From the NCBI GenBank assembly GCA_030523505.1, contig JAUNIK010000093.1:1-8844 (forward strand): a stretch of DNA of 8,844 bases. The letters are read 5' to 3'. The position numbers and the translations under genes were made by a program. The stretch comes from Prevotellaceae bacterium. Lineage in GTDB: Bacteria; Bacteroidota; Bacteroidia; Bacteroidales; Bacteroidaceae. Shown piece after piece: positions 6,729 through 8,844 of this stretch (position 1 is its first letter; every line of letters begins with the position of its first letter). The notes under the pieces were generated by a model. That model made no database searches. It was not told the DNA's origin and saw nothing but the letters and a program-made list of their open reading frames with translations.

Positions 6729-8468
6729 TTACCTTAAACCTAACAAATCTCTGTACTTGTTGCTCCATCTCCATATTGTGGCATGCGAAACATCGAGGAT
6801 ATTCTCTATCTGACCGTTCGAGAGTCCCATCTTTATGAGATAGCAGAACTGTTTCTGCTTCTCGTCGAAAGCACCCAGTTTCTCTGCCAGTTCCTGAATG
6901 AACGATGGATTCTGTCGATCGACAGCCTGATAGAGACTGCCCCAGTCGGCATCTTGCAATGAGTATCGACCACGGATGGCAAGGTCGATCTTGTTCTTCA
7001 CATCCTCTGCATCCTGCGCCAAAGCGAAGGTGTGGAGGCTGCGCAATAACAGTTCGTTCTGCTTCACCTTCTCCTCCAACTCGGTCTGCATACGGTTCAT
7101 CTCCTCCTTCTTTGAGTTTACCTCCTCTTTGAATCGGTCGATTTCCGCATTAATCTGCTGCAACTGTTCTGTCTTTGAGTCAAGAAGTGAGCGTGAACTG
7201 TTCAGTTCCTCTTCCTTGCCCTGAATCTTGTCCATCATCTCTATGTGAGCCTTTTTCAGGTTGTTCAGTTCGACATCCTTAGAGAGCAATGTACGCACGG
7301 TGTTATACTTACTGCGGAAGTACATCATCAGCAGGATGGCAATCACGAGGAATGTGCCCAGCACCACTCCGATAGCCAATCGTTTGTACATCTCCTGCTT
7401 TGCCTTCATCTCTTCCTCAGCCTCTGCATCACGGTTATACTTGTACTTGTTGTTCACCGTGGCTGCAGCAATCTGTCGTGTACCAAGGTTCAGTGAGTCA
7501 CTGACCTCAATGAACTCAGCAGCATATTTGGCAAGGGTATCGCGCGTGCTTATATCAATATTAACCAGAAGAAGGCGATGAGCTGCATCATATTTTACAG
7601 AAAGTGGGTATGTCTCGTCATAAAGAACTTTTCTTAAAAATATCTCTGCCGAATCGGGACGGTCTATAAGAAGCAGATATTCTGCGAGCGATAATGCCTC
7701 ATCTGATGTGAGTCGCTTGCCATCCCCTTTTTCTATAAGTTCGAAAAACTTCTTTTCACGTTCTTTGTTCTTCATTCGGGTGTAGTGATAGAGCAGTGTC
7801 GTCACCTCATCCTTCGTGAAATTGTTGTTTGTGGTTACAAGAGCATACGCTTTGTCGAAATAACCCATAGCCTCCTTGGTGCGGTCCAGAGCTTTCAGTG
7901 CTGATCCCACATGGATATAGTCAGTTGCAGTGATATCATTGAAATGCTTTGAACACTCCAATTCTTTCTCTGCCATGAGCAGAGCATTCTGGTAGTCCTG
8001 CACATTATTATATATATAGTGGAGGTTGGAATAGGTGTTGCGCAACATCGTACTGTCACATCCCGCATTATTTAAGGCAATATCGCGTGAGATAAGAAAA
8101 TGGTCGATGGCACGAGGAGCATCATCGATATCACGATACACGCTACCGGCATAGTAATGGGCTTCCTGCTTGTCGAGGCTGCTTCCATTGTCGTCGAAAT
8201 ACTCCACCAGTTCCCTTACCATAATATCGGAATTCATAGGAACATACGCCTTGTCTTTGAGTCGGATTTCCAATAGATCGTATTTCTTCTGCACATACTC
8301 CGAGCACTTGCGTGTGCTTGGCTTTATTGAGTCGAGCATAAGCAATGCCAGCTGAGGGTCGTTGTCGCCCACAGCCTCTATCTCTTCGATTCGCTGTAAC
8401 TGTGAAGAATAGTTGTCGCACCCCACAATCAACAGCATCGTCAGTATTACTAGGTATATCTTTCTCAT
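6729..8468 (-). CDS. Membrane-tethered regulator: lipoprotein signal, TPRs, TM helix, coiled coil, HTH
   Basis: The 579-residue protein begins MRKIYLVILTMLLIVGC, a lipoprotein signal with C17 as the likely lipidated residue. TPR-like helical repeats occupy about 100-330; clear units start near 103, 141 and 181 (YYAGSVYRDIDDAPRAIDHF, YSNLHYIYNNVQDYQNALLM, IHVGSALKALDRTKEAMGYF). One transmembrane helix lies at about 364-383 (LAIGVVLGTFLVIAILLMMY). A long charged coiled coil follows (about 390-475), then a C-terminal domain with a LuxR-like or sigma-like HTH at about 538-570 (CYLIKMGLSNGQIENILDVS, then HATIWRWSNKYR). The expected topology is TPR sensor in the periplasm, coiled coil and DNA-binding domain in the cytoplasm. 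This architecture is common among Bacteroidota regulators of surface and carbohydrate functions; the signal sensed here is unknown. I chose the ATG at 8466-8468 because it opens the lipoprotein signal just below a promoter; an upstream ATG at 8579 would put that promoter inside the gene. The HExxH gene follows after 4 nt. Confidence 0.88.
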   Translation of the reverse strand: MRKIYLVILTMLLIVGCDNYSSQLQRIEEIEAVGDNDPQLALLMLDSIKPSTRKCSEYVQKKYDLLEIRLKDKAYVPMNSDIMVRELVEYFDDNGSSLDKQEAHYYAGSVYRDIDDAPRAIDHFLISRDIALNNAGCDSTMLRNTYSNLHYIYNNVQDYQNALLMAEKELECSKHFNDITATDYIHVGSALKALDRTKEAMGYFDKAYALVTTNNNFTKDEVTTLLYHYTRMKNKEREKKFFELIEKGDGKRLTSDEALSLAEYLLLIDRPDSAEIFLRKVLYDETYPLSVKYDAAHRLLLVNIDISTRDTLAKYAAEFIEVSDSLNLGTRQIAAATVNNKYKYNRDAEAEEEMKAKQEMYKRLAIGVVLGTFLVIAILLMMYFRSKYNTVRTLLSKDVELNNLKKAHIEMMDKIQGKEEELNSSRSLLDSKTEQLQQINAEIDRFKEEVNSKKEEMNRMQTELEEKVKQNELLLRSLHTFALAQDAEDVKNKIDLAIRGRYSLQDADWGSLYQAVDRQNPSFIQELAEKLGAFDEKQKQFCYLIKMGLSNGQIENILDVSHATIWRWSNKYRDLLGLR

Positions 8469-8491
8469 TTTCGTGTACCTTTTTGTTGTTG

Positions 8492-8523
8492 CAAAGATAA
8501 TAATTTTTGTTTTTTGAAACAAG
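8492..8523 (-). promoter_or_regulatory. Bacteroidota-type promoter for the regulator operon
   Basis: On the minus strand, CTTG (8520-8523) is followed after 20 bp by TATCTTTG (8492-8499), a full -7 TAnnTTTG match with a weaker -33. Transcription would begin near 8486, giving about a 17-nt leader before the ATG at 8468. The -33 box overlaps a TTGAAACAA copy of the local repeat (8514-8522), a position that suits repression or autoregulation. Confidence 0.66.
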
Positions 8524-8677
8524 TAAATTCCGTTTTTTTGTTGTTTCATGCAGTTACATTTAACATTTTGATGAAACAAAAAATGAAATATTTTGAAATT
8601 ATTTAAATCGCTGATTGCTAGTTAGTTGTGTTGGAAATTGTATATTAGTGATATTATGATGAAACAAGATGAAACAT
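8514..8677. repeat. Cluster of 9-bp ATGAAACAA-type repeats, candidate operators
   Basis: Five copies occur in 164 bp: TTGAAACAA (8514-8522), TTGTTTCAT in reverse orientation (8541-8549), ATGAAACAA (8571-8579), ATGAAACAA (8659-8667) and ATGAAACAT (8669-8677). The second and third form a 9-bp inverted repeat with a 21-nt spacer. The last two are direct repeats exactly 10 bp apart, about one helical turn, ending just upstream of the rightward promoter's -33 box. A weaker ATGAAAT lies at 8583-8589. The pattern suits binding sites for a regulator acting on both divergent promoters. The bound protein is not known; the neighbouring HTH regulator is the obvious candidate. Confidence 0.55.
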
Positions 8678-8683
8678 GAAATA

Positions 8684-8715
8684 TTTGCATGTTATGTCAT
8701 AATTTTATAATTTTG
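8684..8715 (+). promoter_or_regulatory. Bacteroidota-type promoter firing rightward, out of the window
   Basis: TTTG (8684-8687) is followed after 20 bp by TAATTTTG (8708-8715). Both boxes match the Bacteroidota consensus fully. Transcription would start near 8722. The target gene must begin at or beyond the right edge. Two direct ATGAAACA copies lie immediately upstream (8659-8677), the usual place for an activator. Confidence 0.66.
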
Positions 8716-8844
8716 CACCACCTAAAATAAATAAGGTATCAAATAAGTATTAAATAGAATATAAACTTTTAAATAAGATTATTATGAAATTCTTGGGTCA
8801 CCAGTAAATCCCCGTGTTTGAATTATTGAGTAAACATGTGTGAA
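8716..8844 (+). other. Probable untranslated leader of a gene beyond the right edge
   Basis: This stretch lies downstream of the rightward promoter and is AT-rich. No complete gene is visible. An ATG at 8784-8786 opens only a 7-codon frame (MKFLGHQ, stop at 8805-8807). An ATG at 8836-8838 opens a frame that reaches the edge after three codons (M-C-E), so it may or may not be the real start. The leader would then be over 110 nt long, room enough for a regulatory RNA structure, but I see no strong hairpin. Confidence 0.35.

Noticed and set aside
8469..8579. N-terminal extension of the regulator starting at 8579
   Set aside because: It would place the -7 and -33 boxes inside the gene and bury the lipoprotein signal. 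The extension (lysine- and asparagine-rich) looks like translated promoter DNA.

Overview
This window looks like chromosomal DNA from a Bacteroidota member, most likely a Prevotella/Segatella-type gut or rumen commensal. Three lines of evidence support this. The promoters fit the Bacteroidota pattern (-33 TTTG or TTG, about 19-20 bp, then -7 TAnnTTTG). Starts lie behind A/T-rich leaders without clear Shine-Dalgarno sequences. The proteins are typical of the phylum: exported GH2 and GH3 glycosidases, a TPR/transmembrane/coiled-coil/HTH regulator, and a small HExxH membrane protein. The genus is an inference.

Layout. Positions 1-670 (minus strand) are AT-rich. They hold the 5' end of an exported protein that runs off the left edge (1-270) and, overlapping it by 41 bp, the 3' part of a papain/C39-like cysteine peptidase that seems to have lost its 5' end (230-670). 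A perfect 14-bp inverted repeat sits inside that remnant. Positions 707-3820 (minus) encode a complete periplasmic GH2 beta-galactosidase. Positions 3915-6272 (plus) encode a complete GH3 beta-glucosidase/xylosidase. The 94 bp between these two carries two divergent promoters whose footprints overlap. A perfect 18-bp hairpin (6292-6335) separates the GH3 gene from a convergent minus-strand pair: a lipoprotein-type TPR/TM/coiled-coil/HTH regulator (6729-8468), then, 4 nt after its stop, a 129-residue HExxH protein (6335-6724). The last 376 bp (8469-8844) contain no complete gene. They hold the regulator's promoter, an opposing promoter for a gene beyond the right edge, and five copies of a 9-bp motif (ATGAAACAA and close variants).

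How the genes may work together. GH2 and GH3 both carry export signals and are divergently transcribed from one small region. They probably remove terminal galactosyl and glucosyl/xylosyl residues from imported plant oligosaccharides in the periplasm. No SusC/SusD pair is visible. The regulator has a predicted periplasmic TPR sensor, one membrane span and a cytoplasmic HTH. The repeats beside its own promoter and just upstream of the divergent promoter suggest that it, or another regulator, controls both directions. The HExxH protein encoded next to it could be a functional partner. These regulatory links are inference.
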